A stretch of 44,035 nucleotides of DNA from Bradyrhizobium sp. sGM-13 (GTDB taxonomy: Bacteria; Pseudomonadota; Alphaproteobacteria; Rhizobiales; Xanthobacteraceae). The stretch lies in contig NZ_JAGWDK010000040.1 of assembly GCF_018398875.1 (NCBI RefSeq), positions 1 through 44,035 of the forward strand. Reading direction: 5' to 3'. Position numbers and translations under genes: made by a program. Under the pieces are notes generated by a model. The model saw nothing but the letters and a program-made list of their open reading frames with translations, made no database searches and was not told where the DNA came from. Of the stretch, positions 1-7,926 are shown piece by piece (the first letter of the stretch is position 1; each line of letters starts with the position of its first letter).

Positions 1-2
1 AG

Positions 3-131
3 CTCGACCGCGAGGATGCGCTGGCGTTCTACAAGCGCTTCTACGCACCGAACAATGCGATCCTGGTGATCGCGGGCGACGTCGACGCCAAGGTGCGCGT
101 GCCTGACCTATGTGGGCAGGACAATGGTTGA
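3..131 (+). pseudogene. M16 zinc-peptidase fragment
   Basis: The frame starting at base 3 reads LDREDALAFYKRFYAPNNAI and continues LVIAGDVDAKVR. This matches the conserved segment after the HxxEH active site in M16 (pitrilysin/processing-peptidase) proteins. The family-like sequence stops around base 98 and the frame closes at a TGA at 129-131, just inside the next gene. Only about 32 residues remain, the 5' side lies outside the window, and no catalytic motif is visible. It is either a gene cut by a rearrangement that brought in the downstream nif-related gene, or the conserved middle of a longer gene broken here. Confidence 0.7.
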
Positions 132-876
132 TGATATCGATAAGGCTCTTGACTGGGAGGGCAACCGGCTTGATTGCACGTCGTGCGAGCACCTCGCACT
201 GAGCGAAACCGGCGGATGTCGGCTCAAGCACGCCTGCGTCAACGACCGTTGTCCCCGCGGTATCGAGAGGTTCTTCGAGTGGAATCCGGATCTCGCCGAC
301 CGCTATCTCTGCCATCCGCATTTTGAGGTAAGGGCAATCGCGGCGAAGTTTGCCAATGTCTTGCTGCTGCCGCCGCTGATCGATGATCCCAATGAAAAAG
401 TGCAATGGAATGCGATGCTTCGCCTGCCTAGACGCTACGCGTTGCAATTACGGAAGCATCCGCATCCCGAGCTGAGGAAGCGGGTGGCGAGCCTGTTCGA
501 CGGTGAAGAATTGCTACCCATGGCCTCGGACGAATATTACTATGTTCGCCTTGTCGTCGCGAGTCGGATCGAGCCTATGCTGCTCCCCCGAATGGTGGAT
601 GACGAGGAAGCCGAGGTCCGCCGTGTTGTGGCACGGCGCATTCCAAATGAATGGTTGCTCCGCATGATCGACGATCGTGAGGCGTCGGTAAGACTGGAGA
701 TAGCCCGACGACTATCTGTGCAGCTTGTGCCGCTGCTGCGGCATGATCCTGACTGGCGCATCCGCTACGAGGTCGCAAGCCGTGCGCCAGTGACTGAGAT
801 CCTTAGCCTCGTCGATGACCCGTATAGTCTCGTGCGCGAAGTCGCGAGCTCGCGGATTGCAGGAGACCGCCGCTGA
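124..876 (+). CDS. 4Fe-4S leucine-rich-repeat-variant (LRV) protein
   Basis: A 250-residue protein with an N-terminal cysteine cluster (C18, C21, C32, C38, C43) followed by about eight short helical repeats, each with a hydrophobic run and an acidic-DD turn (for example LLPRMVDDEEAEVRRVVARR). This is the architecture of the LRV iron-sulphur protein known from Azotobacter, encoded in nif clusters of Azotobacter and rhizobia. Its biochemical role is not established. I start it at ATG 124 because the GTG at 112 lies in the upstream peptidase remnant. No other nif gene is in the window, and the gene sits between a broken peptidase and an IS66 fossil, so it looks like an isolated survivor of a nif region. 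Confidence 0.8.
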   Translation: MVDDIDKALDWEGNRLDCTSCEHLALSETGGCRLKHACVNDRCPRGIERFFEWNPDLADRYLCHPHFEVRAIAAKFANVLLLPPLIDDPNEKVQWNAMLRLPRRYALQLRKHPHPELRKRVASLFDGEELLPMASDEYYYVRLVVASRIEPMLLPRMVDDEEAEVRRVVARRIPNEWLLRMIDDREASVRLEIARRLSVQLVPLLRHDPDWRIRYEVASRAPVTEILSLVDDPYSLVREVASSRIAGDRR

Positions 877-1090
877 GATCGATACCGCGTCGGCCGACGC
901 CGACGGCCAGATGAACTTGCCGCGATATGCCTATTGCGTCATGCCGAGGATCTTGACCAGATCGCCGCGGCGTTCCCGGAAGATGTAGAGATCGCCAGCA
1001 TACGGATATGTGACGCGCCACATATCCATTCTGCGGAGATCTGTTCCTTTTCCGATCCAGGCAATGCCTCCTTGGTCGAATTTGCGCCAA
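866..1090 (-). pseudogene. IS66-family TnpB (IS66 Orf2) remnant
   Basis: On the minus strand, bases about 1000-930 encode AGDLYIFRERRGDLVKIL, the signature of the IS66 accessory protein TnpB. After an in-frame TAG the same frame continues with RGKFIWPSA and ADAVSISAA, which belong further along the same family. The linking segment (usually DGQG, then a K-R-L-E stretch) has been deleted. The N-terminal part (about 1090-1010) is weaker but ends in a GTDLRRMDMW-like piece. There is no IS66 transposase nearby, so this is a fossil. It abuts the LRV gene stop and may mark how the nif region was broken. Confidence 0.65.
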
Positions 1091-1275
1091 ACAAGGTGCT
1101 CGCGCAGCGAATTTAAGCCCCGCGGCGGGGCAAGTTGCAGGAAATGGTGCAACCACCTGAGTACGATGCCCGGGAGGACGCAACATTTAACGAGCCAATT
1201 ATCGCGAAGGTCGCAAGAGCAGTGGCCCGTTGCACGATGCTCGGGGAAGCTACTAGTGTGGCAGCTCCAGGAGCC

Positions 1276-2631
1276 TCATACTGTGCGGCTGTGAGTCGCG
1301 ACTGACCGCGCCAGATGAGCATCGAATGCGGACGCTACGGTCCTGACGAGAAACTCGGCGCCTTTCCTGACGAACAGTCGCTCGTCGCCGTCCATGGTCA
1401 CTGCGCCGTCTGCAATGAGGCTATCGAGCCGCGAGCGATCGACGATGGCCGACTTCGGATCGCGGCCATGCGACAGAGCGATCTTCGACAGGTCGAGGGC
1501 CATGTCGCACATCAGTCGCTCGATCAGATCGGCTCGGAAGCGATCGTCACCCGTGAAGCCATACCCCTTGAGGGTGGCGGGCCGGTCCTCGGCGATGCGC
1601 GCCAGGTAATCACGGGTTACCACGACATTCTGTGCGAATCCCTGCGGCATCCTCCCGATGGCGCTTGCCCCTAGCCCGATGAGTGTTTCGGCGGTGTCGT
1701 CGGTGTAACCCTGGAAGTTCCGACGCAGCCGCCCCTCGCGCTTCGCCGCGGTAAGATTGTCGCGGGGTAGGGCGAAGTGGTCGAAACCAATGCGCACGTA
1801 GCCCGCGTCGACCAGGGCTTCCGCAATCAATTCCGACTGAAGATGACGCTCGACTGGCTGGGGCAGGGCGTGTTCGTCGATCTTGCGCTGATGCTTCTTG
1901 AAGGAGGGCATATGCGCGTAACCGAACACCCACAAGCGATCCGGCCGGAGTTCGATGCATTTGGCTACCGTGTCTAGGCACGATTGCATGGTCTGAAGCG
2001 GCAGACCGTAGATAAGATTGAAGTTGAGCCGGCCGACGCCGGCTCGCCGCAGGCGCTCAACGCACGTGGCGGTCTGCTCGAAAGTCTGCAGGCGGTTGAT
2101 GGCGCGCTGCACAACAGGATCGAAGCTCTGTACACCCAGGCTCGCGCGATTGACGCCGCTGTAGCCCAAACCCTCCGCGATCGGCTCGGTCAGGGTACGC
2201 GGATCGATCTCCACGGCGATTTCGGCGTCGGGCAACACGAAATACGAGAAGCGGAGCGCGCCGACGAGATCGGCGAAGGTCTCGGGCGTCATGATCGTCG
2301 GCGTGCCGCCGCCGAAATGGATGTGCGAGATAGGAAGGCGGTGGCCGATAGTTTCGGCGATTAGGTGCGCCTCCGCTCGCAGGCCCGATGTATAGACTGC
2401 GATGGGGTCGTCTTTCTGCGTGACCGAGGTGTGGCAACCGCAGTACCAGCACATAGACCGGCAGAACGGAACGTGCACATAGATCGAGGCCGGCTGGCGG
2501 GGCGGCAGGGATCCAAGCCACATCCGGTAATCAGGTTCGCCGATCGCTGGCGAAAAGTGCGGCGCGGTCGGATAGCTTGTGTAGAGGGGAAGCCTGTCGT
2601 GACCGTACGATTGCGCCAGATCCGATCTCAT
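1276..2631 (-). CDS. hemN: oxygen-independent coproporphyrinogen III oxidase HemN
   Basis: A radical-SAM enzyme that decarboxylates coproporphyrinogen III to protoporphyrinogen IX without oxygen, so haem can be made in microaerobic or nodule conditions. The 451-residue length fits the family. The cluster motif CRSMCWYC (C57, C61, C64, followed by C66) and the SAM-binding GGGTPT (about 107-112) are intact, as is the family's N-terminal YTSYPTAPHF segment. The ATG at 2631 is preceded on the minus strand by an AGGAGAA ribosome site. Its neighbour is a fixI fragment, and hem and fix genes are often linked in rhizobia. I found no convincing FNR/FixK box upstream. Confidence 0.93.
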   Translation of the reverse strand: MRSDLAQSYGHDRLPLYTSYPTAPHFSPAIGEPDYRMWLGSLPPRQPASIYVHVPFCRSMCWYCGCHTSVTQKDDPIAVYTSGLRAEAHLIAETIGHRLPISHIHFGGGTPTIMTPETFADLVGALRFSYFVLPDAEIAVEIDPRTLTEPIAEGLGYSGVNRASLGVQSFDPVVQRAINRLQTFEQTATCVERLRRAGVGRLNFNLIYGLPLQTMQSCLDTVAKCIELRPDRLWVFGYAHMPSFKKHQRKIDEHALPQPVERHLQSELIAEALVDAGYVRIGFDHFALPRDNLTAAKREGRLRRNFQGYTDDTAETLIGLGASAIGRMPQGFAQNVVVTRDYLARIAEDRPATLKGYGFTGDDRFRADLIERLMCDMALDLSKIALSHGRDPKSAIVDRSRLDSLIADGAVTMDGDERLFVRKGAEFLVRTVASAFDAHLARSVATHSRTV

Positions 2632-2865
2632 CTGTTTCTCCTTCAGCTGCCGGATTGTCTAACGACTTCGCTGAGGAGGCACCTTGCGCTGGCGCAATCC
2701 TTTGGTCGTTTTGGGCTTCAACTCCGCCAGCAGCAGTTGGCAGCTCTGATCCTCTTGGCCGAAACGCGGCCCGCGGCTTGATTGCGGCAAAAAAAGCCGG
2801 CCGAAATGCGTTCGGCGGGCCAAGTCGCGGAGGAGAAACGTCGGCCGGGTGAAAGCGATCAGGCG

Positions 2866-3565
2866 TCGAGATTGTGCAGGCGCTAGCGGTTGCGATCGGG
2901 GTGATCCTGGCGCTCGGCATGTCCGTGGTGGAGACCATTCATCATGCCGAGCACGCTTATTTCGACGCGGCGGTCATGTTGCTGACGTTCCTCCTGGTCG
3001 GCCGCGTCCTCGACCAGAACACGCGGCGGCGGACGCGCGCGGTCGCCGGCAATCTTGCCGCATTGAAGGCGGAGACGGCGGCCAAATTCGTGGGACCCGA
3101 TGAGATCTCGCAGGTGCCGGTGGCGGCGATTCATCCCGGCGACATCGTGCTCTTGCGGCCCGGCGAGCGCTGCGCCGTCGACGGCACCGTGATCGAGGGG
3201 CGCTCCGAGATCGACCAGAGCCTGATCACCGGCGAAACGCTCTATGTCACGGCCGGGCAGGGACGCCGGTTTATGCCGGATCGATCAATATTTCCGGCAC
3301 GCTGCGGTGCGGGTCTCGGCCGCCTCGGAGGCGACGCTGCTCGCCGAGATCACGAGGCTGCTCGACAATGCGCTCCAGGCCCGTTCGCGCTACAGGCGGC
3401 TCGCCGACCGCGCCTCTCGGCTCTACGCGCCGGTGGTGCATGCGACTGCGCTGCTCACCATCCTCGGCTGGGTCATCGCAGGCGCAAGCTGGCATGATGC
3501 CATCGTCACCGGCATCGCCGTCCTCATCATCACCTGTCCCTGTGCACTCGGGCTGGGGCGCAAGT
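2866..3565 (+). pseudogene. fixI: FixI/CcoI-type copper P-ATPase, broken
   Basis: FixI loads copper during assembly of the cbb3 oxidase. The remnant carries the membrane/actuator region: VVETIHHAEHAYFDAAVMLL, the actuator motif SLITGET (about 3220-3240), and then the ion-binding CPCALGL (about 3537-3556). Two frameshifts lie between these parts. The expected VYAGSINISGTL is in another frame (about 3268-3303) and VSAASEATLLAEITRLLDNA is in a third. The N-terminal metal-binding domain and everything after CPCALGL, including the DKTGT phosphorylation site, are missing. It cannot make a working pump. Confidence 0.85.
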
Positions 3566-3726
3566 CCTGGCTATTCTGCGGCTCCGATCGCGGCGGCGAC
3601 CGTGCCGCGGTGATGTACAGCCGCCCTATCCCGCGCGCGGCATAGGGCCGATTGGACTAAACCGCTCCGCGGTAGGCAGCGATGGCGGCGGCCTGAAGAA
3701 GGAAGCGGCACAGAGTGCGCGGCAGC

Positions 3727-3960
3727 TTAACGATTCTTCGCTGTGCGTCGCGCCGTCCGACCCGTGGCCTCGCTGAACAGGTGGCGGGGGATGTTGATTA
3801 TCGCATAACGTCGCCGTTCTTCCGGGTGCGTTTCAAAATCTGCCTCCACAAAAATCTCGACGGTCTCCTCACTGGCATGAACTTCGACGCGTACCGGCGC
3901 GTCTTCAAACTCCACTTCATATCGGCGACCATTCTTTCCTCGGATAATCGCGTGCGCCAT
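3727..3960 (-). CDS. small hypothetical protein (77 aa)
   Basis: A 77-residue acidic-then-basic protein starting MAHAIIRGKNGRRYEVEFE, with alternating charge suggestive of short beta strands. Its start is well supported: on the minus strand GGAGGTAG lies 9 bases before the ATG, and its TAG is the stop codon of the upstream 110-residue gene. The two are therefore an overlapping two-gene operon (7 bases apart). I do not recognise the family. There is no signal peptide, membrane segment or cysteine. Confidence 0.6.
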   Translation of the reverse strand: MAHAIIRGKNGRRYEVEFEDAPVRVEVHASEETVEIFVEADFETHPEERRRYAIINIPRHLFSEATGRTARRTAKNR

Positions 3961-3967
3961 TTCTATG

Positions 3968-4300
3968 CTACCTCCGGCCCTGCTTCTTGAGCTTCTTCAC
4001 TCGGTGCTTCTGATAATCCAGAACGGCCGCTGCAAGTGGCATCGAGCGCGGCACGCGCACATGTGTGAGGGAGACGACAAGCGCTCTGCCTGTTTCTTCC
4101 GAGCGAGACAAATGGCAAATGATACCGCCCTCGTCACCGGCGTATGACAAATCCCAGACGACGTGGTGCATCCGATCAGCATCGGCAACATTCTCGGCCT
4201 GCAGATATTCGATCAACGATGGTGCCAGTTCAACGTCAAATGGCGCAGCTGCCTTGAGTGCGGCGAGCAGCCGGGTGGTCTTCTCCGGATTGTCGAGCAT
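3968..4300 (-). CDS. hypothetical protein (110 aa)
   Basis: A 110-residue soluble protein, first gene of the pair with the 77-residue gene. The N-terminus (LDNPEKTTRLLAALKAAAPF) looks helical, the middle is beta-rich (VVWDLSYAGDEGGIICHLSR), and the C-terminus is strongly basic (KHRVKKLKKQGRR), which could bind nucleic acid. I do not recognise the family. The ATG at 4300 has only a weak ribosome site. A perfect 10-base inverted repeat lies about 55 bases upstream of the start, where an operator would be expected. Confidence 0.55.
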   Translation of the reverse strand: MLDNPEKTTRLLAALKAAAPFDVELAPSLIEYLQAENVADADRMHHVVWDLSYAGDEGGIICHLSRSEETGRALVVSLTHVRVPRSMPLAAAVLDYQKHRVKKLKKQGRR

Positions 4301-4354
4301 AGGTCGTCCATCTTTAACGGGCGAATCAGAGAGCCGACGGTCAGCGATGATAGC

Positions 4355-4380
4355 GAATATGGCTCAACAGAGCCATATTC
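4355..4380. repeat. perfect 10-bp inverted repeat, possible operator
   Basis: GAATATGGCT (4355-4364) and AGCCATATTC (4371-4380) are perfect complements separated by 6 bases. No T-run follows on either strand, so it is not a standard terminator. It sits in the 325-base gap between the start of the 110-residue minus-strand gene and the IS91-type recombinase. The position fits an operator for the minus-strand pair. I see nothing else clear in this gap. Confidence 0.45.
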
Positions 4381-4624
4381 CCTATCCGTCGCACAACTCG
4401 CCTTCCTCCCATTGCTGGTTGACCCGATCCAATAGCGACGACCTCACGGGCATTACCCCGCTTCCTCGCTAATACAACGCAGTCCGCCCCCTCCGGCGCA
4501 TCACCGCTTCGCGGTAGGCGACTCGTGGCAAGCTTCGGTACCACCATCTGATCTTCCTGCATTCCCGACGAAGTTCGATTGCGAGATGCTGGAGGCGCTG
4601 CTTGCAGCGCTTAAGGAGCTTCCC

Positions 4625-5507
4625 ATGACGGTTCTTCGACAACGGATGACTGAGGACATGCAGGTGCGGAATCTGTCGCCGCATACACAGGCATCGTATC
4701 TCCAACAGGTATCGCTGTTTGCACGTTACTTCCGTATGTCGCCGGATGCGCTGACCCCCGAGCACATCCGGACTTATCAAATCTACCTCACGAACGAGAA
4801 GAGGTTGGCCCCCAATTCAATCCATACGGCTGTCGCGGCGCTTCGGTTCCTTTGCAGGATTACGCTCAAGGAGGACTGGACCTTTGGAGAAGACATCCCG
4901 CTTCCAAAAAAGCCGCAGAAGCTACCCGTCGTCCTGAGCCCTGAAGAAGTTGTGCATTTCCTCAGCTGCGTGGATTGCAACAAACATCGGGTGATCCTGA
5001 CCACCTGCTACGCGGCAGGCTTGCGCATTTCGGAGGCCGTCCGGCTGAAGGCCGCCGCCATCGATAGCGCCCGTATGGTTGTTCGCGTCGAGCAGGGTAA
5101 AAGTCGCAAAGATCGGTACGTGATGCTGTCGCCCATGCTGCTGGAGATCCTGCGCAGCTACTGGATCGCCGTTCGCCCGAAGGAGTGGCTGTTCCCTGGC
5201 ATTCACGATGATCGGCCAATCACGAAGGACGCCGTAGAAGCAGCCTGCCAAAAAGGCGCATCGGTTGTCCGATCTCTCTAAACCCGTCACCCCACATTCG
5301 CTTCGGCACGCATTCGCTGTACATCTCCTCGAATCAGGTACCGACTTGCGGACCATTCAGCTCCTCCTCGGTCATCGCAGCCTCGCCACCACGGCCAAGT
5401 ACTTGCGCATCGCGACCAACAAGGTCTGCGCGACGTCCAGCCCTCTGGACCTCTTGCCGCATCCAGTTCCAGCCGAACCACAGCCGGCGCCGCCAAAACA
5501 CTTCTGA
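4625..5507 (+). pseudogene. tyrosine recombinase of IS91-type element, frameshifted
   Basis: A phage-type integrase of the kind carried upstream of Y2 transposases in many IS91-group elements. ATG 4625 follows an AAGGAG site. The N-terminal SAM-like domain (LSPHTQASYLQQVSLFARYF) and first catalytic arginine (AAGLRISEA) are in one frame, which stops at 5279-5281. The second half is one frame on: SLRHAFAVHLLESGTDLRTI, then LLGHRSLATTAKYL with the tyrosine. Removing one A from the five-A run near 5251 restores a continuous protein. This is most simply a one-base insertion. A +1 programmed shift is possible but has no visible stimulator. Confidence 0.8.
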
Positions 5508-5518
5508 GTTTCAGACCG

Positions 5519-6571
5519 ATGGCCCGCTCGGAGCCGGAAGTGGCGGACATATTCCGCCGCTACGGCGCAGCCTATCGTGAGAGCCATGACGCCTCGCTAT
5601 GCACCGCACAGCGTCGCGTCATGAGCGCGATCGAATTGTGTCGAACTGCGGCACTTGGTGGTCATGTTGAGCGCTGCGATCACTGTGACCACCAGCGCAT
5701 CTGCTACAATAGTTGTCGTGATCGCCACGGCCCAAAATGCCAATCACTGGCTCGTGCCCAGTGGTTGGACGACCGTCGATCAGAACTTCTCGACACCCAG
5801 TATTTTCATGTGGTCTTCACCATACCGCAGTCCATTGCAGCTATTGCCCTTCAAAACAAGAAGATCGTCTACGGCATTCTGTTCCGGGCCGCCAGCGAGA
5901 CGTTGCGCACCATCGCAGCTGACTCCAAGCATTTGGGCGCACAAATCGGATTCTTCGCGGTGCTTCATACTTGGGGTCAGGCTCTTTTTCACCATCCGCA
6001 TCTGCATTGCGTGGTTCCGGGTGGGGGCATTTCTCCGGATGGTACACGATGGATTTCCTGCCGGCGCAAGTTCTTTTTGCCCGTTCTCGTGTTGGCGCGA
6101 CTGTTTCTCGATTATCTCCGGAAGGCCTTCGACGCCGGAGACTTGCAGTTCTTTTCCTCGCTGGAATCCCTTCGGACGCGCGACGCCTTCTTGCGTCACA
6201 TCGCGCCTATCCAGAAGAAGGATTGGGTGGTTTACGCGAAGCGCCCCTTCGCCGGACCTGAACAAGTCCTCAAATACGTCGCACGATACACGCACCGCAT
6301 CGCCATCTCTAACAATCGCCTCCTCGATGTCGACGACGGCAAGGTTCAGTTTCGCTGGAAAGATTATCGCAATGGCCACCGTCAAAAGACGATGACGCTT
6401 GGCGCTGACGAATTCATCCGTCGGTTCCTGCTTCACGTACTTCCCGACGGGTTTCAACGTATTCGGTATTTCGGCTTCCTGGCCAATCGCTACTGCGCAG
6501 AAAAGCTCGCGAAGGGATGTGATGAGCTGGGCCAGTCGAGGAAATCCAAACATGAAGTCCTGCAAGAGTAG
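5519..6571 (+). CDS. IS91-family Y2 transposase
   Basis: A HUH-type rolling-circle transposase. The N-terminal zinc-binding region has cysteines at 53, 56, 62, 66 and 74 (CDHCDHQRICYNSC, then GPKC). The HUH motif is HPHLH at 159-163. The two nucleophile tyrosines are in YVARY (253-257), followed by THRIAISNNR. At 350 residues it is near full length and its frame is open, so the transposase may be active although the upstream recombinase is not. No resistance or other cargo lies within the element. Confidence 0.9.
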   Translation: MARSEPEVADIFRRYGAAYRESHDASLCTAQRRVMSAIELCRTAALGGHVERCDHCDHQRICYNSCRDRHGPKCQSLARAQWLDDRRSELLDTQYFHVVFTIPQSIAAIALQNKKIVYGILFRAASETLRTIAADSKHLGAQIGFFAVLHTWGQALFHHPHLHCVVPGGGISPDGTRWISCRRKFFLPVLVLARLFLDYLRKAFDAGDLQFFSSLESLRTRDAFLRHIAPIQKKDWVVYAKRPFAGPEQVLKYVARYTHRIAISNNRLLDVDDGKVQFRWKDYRNGHRQKTMTLGADEFIRRFLLHVLPDGFQRIRYFGFLANRYCAEKLAKGCDELGQSRKSKHEVLQE

Positions 6572-6903
6572 GACCGCCTCAGTTGGCGGCCCGCCATCGT
6601 GAACCGGCGGACGAGACGCGCTTGACCTCCGCTCGCCGCATTCAAGCAGAAGCACTTTGCGCTAAGCTCGTGCAAGAGAGCAGAAATGCAGCAACCATTT
6701 TTACCTAACCATCACATCGTTCCGTCGGCTGCCGAACGATCGCCTGCTGCTTGGCATGAAGGGCATCCGCGCCGTGCGCAGCGGTGCCGTTCAATACGTG
6801 GCGAAGGACGCCAGCGTCTCAATGGGAGGCAGCTACGTCGGGGAATCCACGCCGCGTCTGGCCGGCTCTCCTGTTTGCGTCGATGCGTGAGGAGCCACAC
6901 GAC
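6572..6903 (+). other. 332-base gap with a serine-recombinase scrap
   Basis: After the transposase stop there is GC-rich palindromic sequence. Around 6728-6762 the plus strand reads RLPNDRLLLGMKG, the short motif found in large serine recombinases (usually followed by TMSE). The similarity ends abruptly after this, so at most about a dozen residues survive. Nothing else codes convincingly here. Confidence 0.3.
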
Positions 6904-7086
6904 ATGAACGTGATCACATCAGAACGCAATTCCCTGATCTCGGAAACTTGGGCTGTGCTTGCGGCGGCCAAGGACCTTAGCGACACGTCAATGCAACTCA
7001 TCTGCCGACGCGTGATCGAAGGCCATCTCGCCGGCAGAACACCGCGTGAGGCCGACGCGGTCGCGATCCGCGCCTATTTCCGCTAG
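6904..7086 (+). CDS. small hypothetical protein (60 aa)
   Basis: A 60-residue helical protein beginning MNVITSERNSLISETWAVLA and ending ADAVAIRAYFR. ATG 6904 is preceded by GAGGAG 9 bases upstream, and a strong rho-independent terminator lies 29 bases after the stop, so this is a complete one-gene transcription unit. I do not recognise the family. The ends look like those of small helical regulatory or DUF-type proteins common in Bradyrhizobium. Confidence 0.55.
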   Translation: MNVITSERNSLISETWAVLAAAKDLSDTSMQLICRRVIEGHLAGRTPREADAVAIRAYFR

Positions 7087-7114
7087 GTGCTGATGCAGTG
7101 CTCTACGTGAAGAG

Positions 7115-7142
7115 GCCCGGGAGGTCATCCTGGGCTTTTTCT
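7115..7142 (+). terminator. rho-independent terminator
   Basis: An 8-bp stem (GCCCGGGA 7115-7122 with TCCTGGGC 7128-7135, one G-U pair) and a 5-base loop are followed directly by TTTTTCTT. It closes the 60-residue gene on the plus strand. Confidence 0.8.
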
Positions 7143-7254
7143 TGGTGCGCCAGGCATGGCGCGGAGCGCCGTGAGTGGCGCGATTTGATCGGAGTGGTGT
7201 CCGGTCGATGACTTGGAGGTGAGAGTCCTCTACAGACCCTGGTGATGGGAACCG

Positions 7255-7925
7255 TTAGCCGAACAGCAAGGGCGTCGTCGCCAACCGACAGCAGGAACTG
7301 AGACAATGCCAGCACACTACCGCGGCCCACCACGGCTGGGCGAGAAGCGCCGCCAAGCTCATGCCTCCAGCGCTCAGCGCCAGCGCAACCATCAGCAACG
7401 GCCCAAGCCCGATCGCACGTCCCGCCCACGGTGCGGTGACCGCGCCGACGACGCCACCGAGTGCACCGATGCCGAGCACCACGCCGACAGTTCCGCCCTC
7501 CAAACCCAGATCTTTCGTCAGGTGCAGCAGGAAGACCGCCGAGTATGCGTTGTACCAAAAGATGAAGGTGCCAGTGGCCAACGTGACTGCCCGCAGAATC
7601 GGGGTGCCGAACACGGTGGTCAGCCCTTCGGCCATTTGGCCGAGTAGCTGGGTCGACCCGGCCGCTGAGCCGGCAGCCGCGCGCTCGGCACGAGCGACAG
7701 CAACGCGGCGGCGAGCAGGAACGAGGCTGAGTCGGCCAGGATCGCGGTCGGCGCGGAGAACGTGCTGACCAGCCAGCCGGCCAGGAACGGACCGGCTGCC
7801 ACCGCGCTTCCTGGCTGAGCTCCAACAAACTCTGCGCCTGGACCAGCCGATACCGGTCCACCACCGTGGGTACGCACGCCAGATAGGCCACCTCGGCGTT
7901 CACCGGCGCCACCCCGACCAGCGCC
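7255..7925 (-). pseudogene. MFS exporter fragment, two frameshifts
   Basis: On the minus strand three frames together encode pieces of a major-facilitator transporter: VNAEVAYLACVPTVVDRYRL (about 7905-7840), then AVAAGPFLAGWLVSTFSAPT and ADSASFLLAAALLSLVPSAR (about 7800-7690), then a C-terminal half with FIFWYNAYSAVFLLHLTKDL (about 7570-7510) and four more hydrophobic stretches. The shifts fall near 7815 and 7650. The start and end are missing. The right edge meets the dehydrogenase fragment at about 7925. The GC-rich sequence is reminiscent of actinobacterial exporters, but that is only an impression. Confidence 0.7.
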
Positions 7926-7926
7926 G

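Larger units (their letters stand above)
4625..6640 (+). mobile_element. IS91-type insertion element (recombinase plus Y2 transposase)
   Basis: The two genes lie in one direction, 11 bases apart (stop 5507, next ATG 5519), which is the standard layout of this IS91 subgroup. Such elements move by rolling-circle replication and have no terminal inverted repeats or target duplication, so I cannot fix the ends. The coordinates cover the genes plus the short stem-rich sequence after the transposase (around 6570-6640, for example GGCGGCCCGCC), where a terminus would be expected. Confidence 0.65.

Noticed and set aside
2779..2792. TTGAT-like sequence upstream of hemN considered as an FNR/FixK box
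   Set aside because: TTGATTGCGGCAAA matches only one half-site and the spacing is off by one base, so it is not convincing.
4341..4562. A 73-codon minus-strand frame upstream of the 110-residue gene
   Set aside because: No ribosome site or family-like sequence, and it spans the perfect inverted repeat that looks regulatory.
5780..6655. A 291-codon minus-strand frame opposite the Y2 transposase
   Set aside because: The plus strand carries all IS91 motifs (HPHLH, YVARY), so this is a shadow.
7306..7768. Plus-strand frames across the MFS remnant
   Set aside because: The hydrophobic transporter segments are on the minus strand; the plus frames are low-complexity Arg/Pro/Thr-rich.
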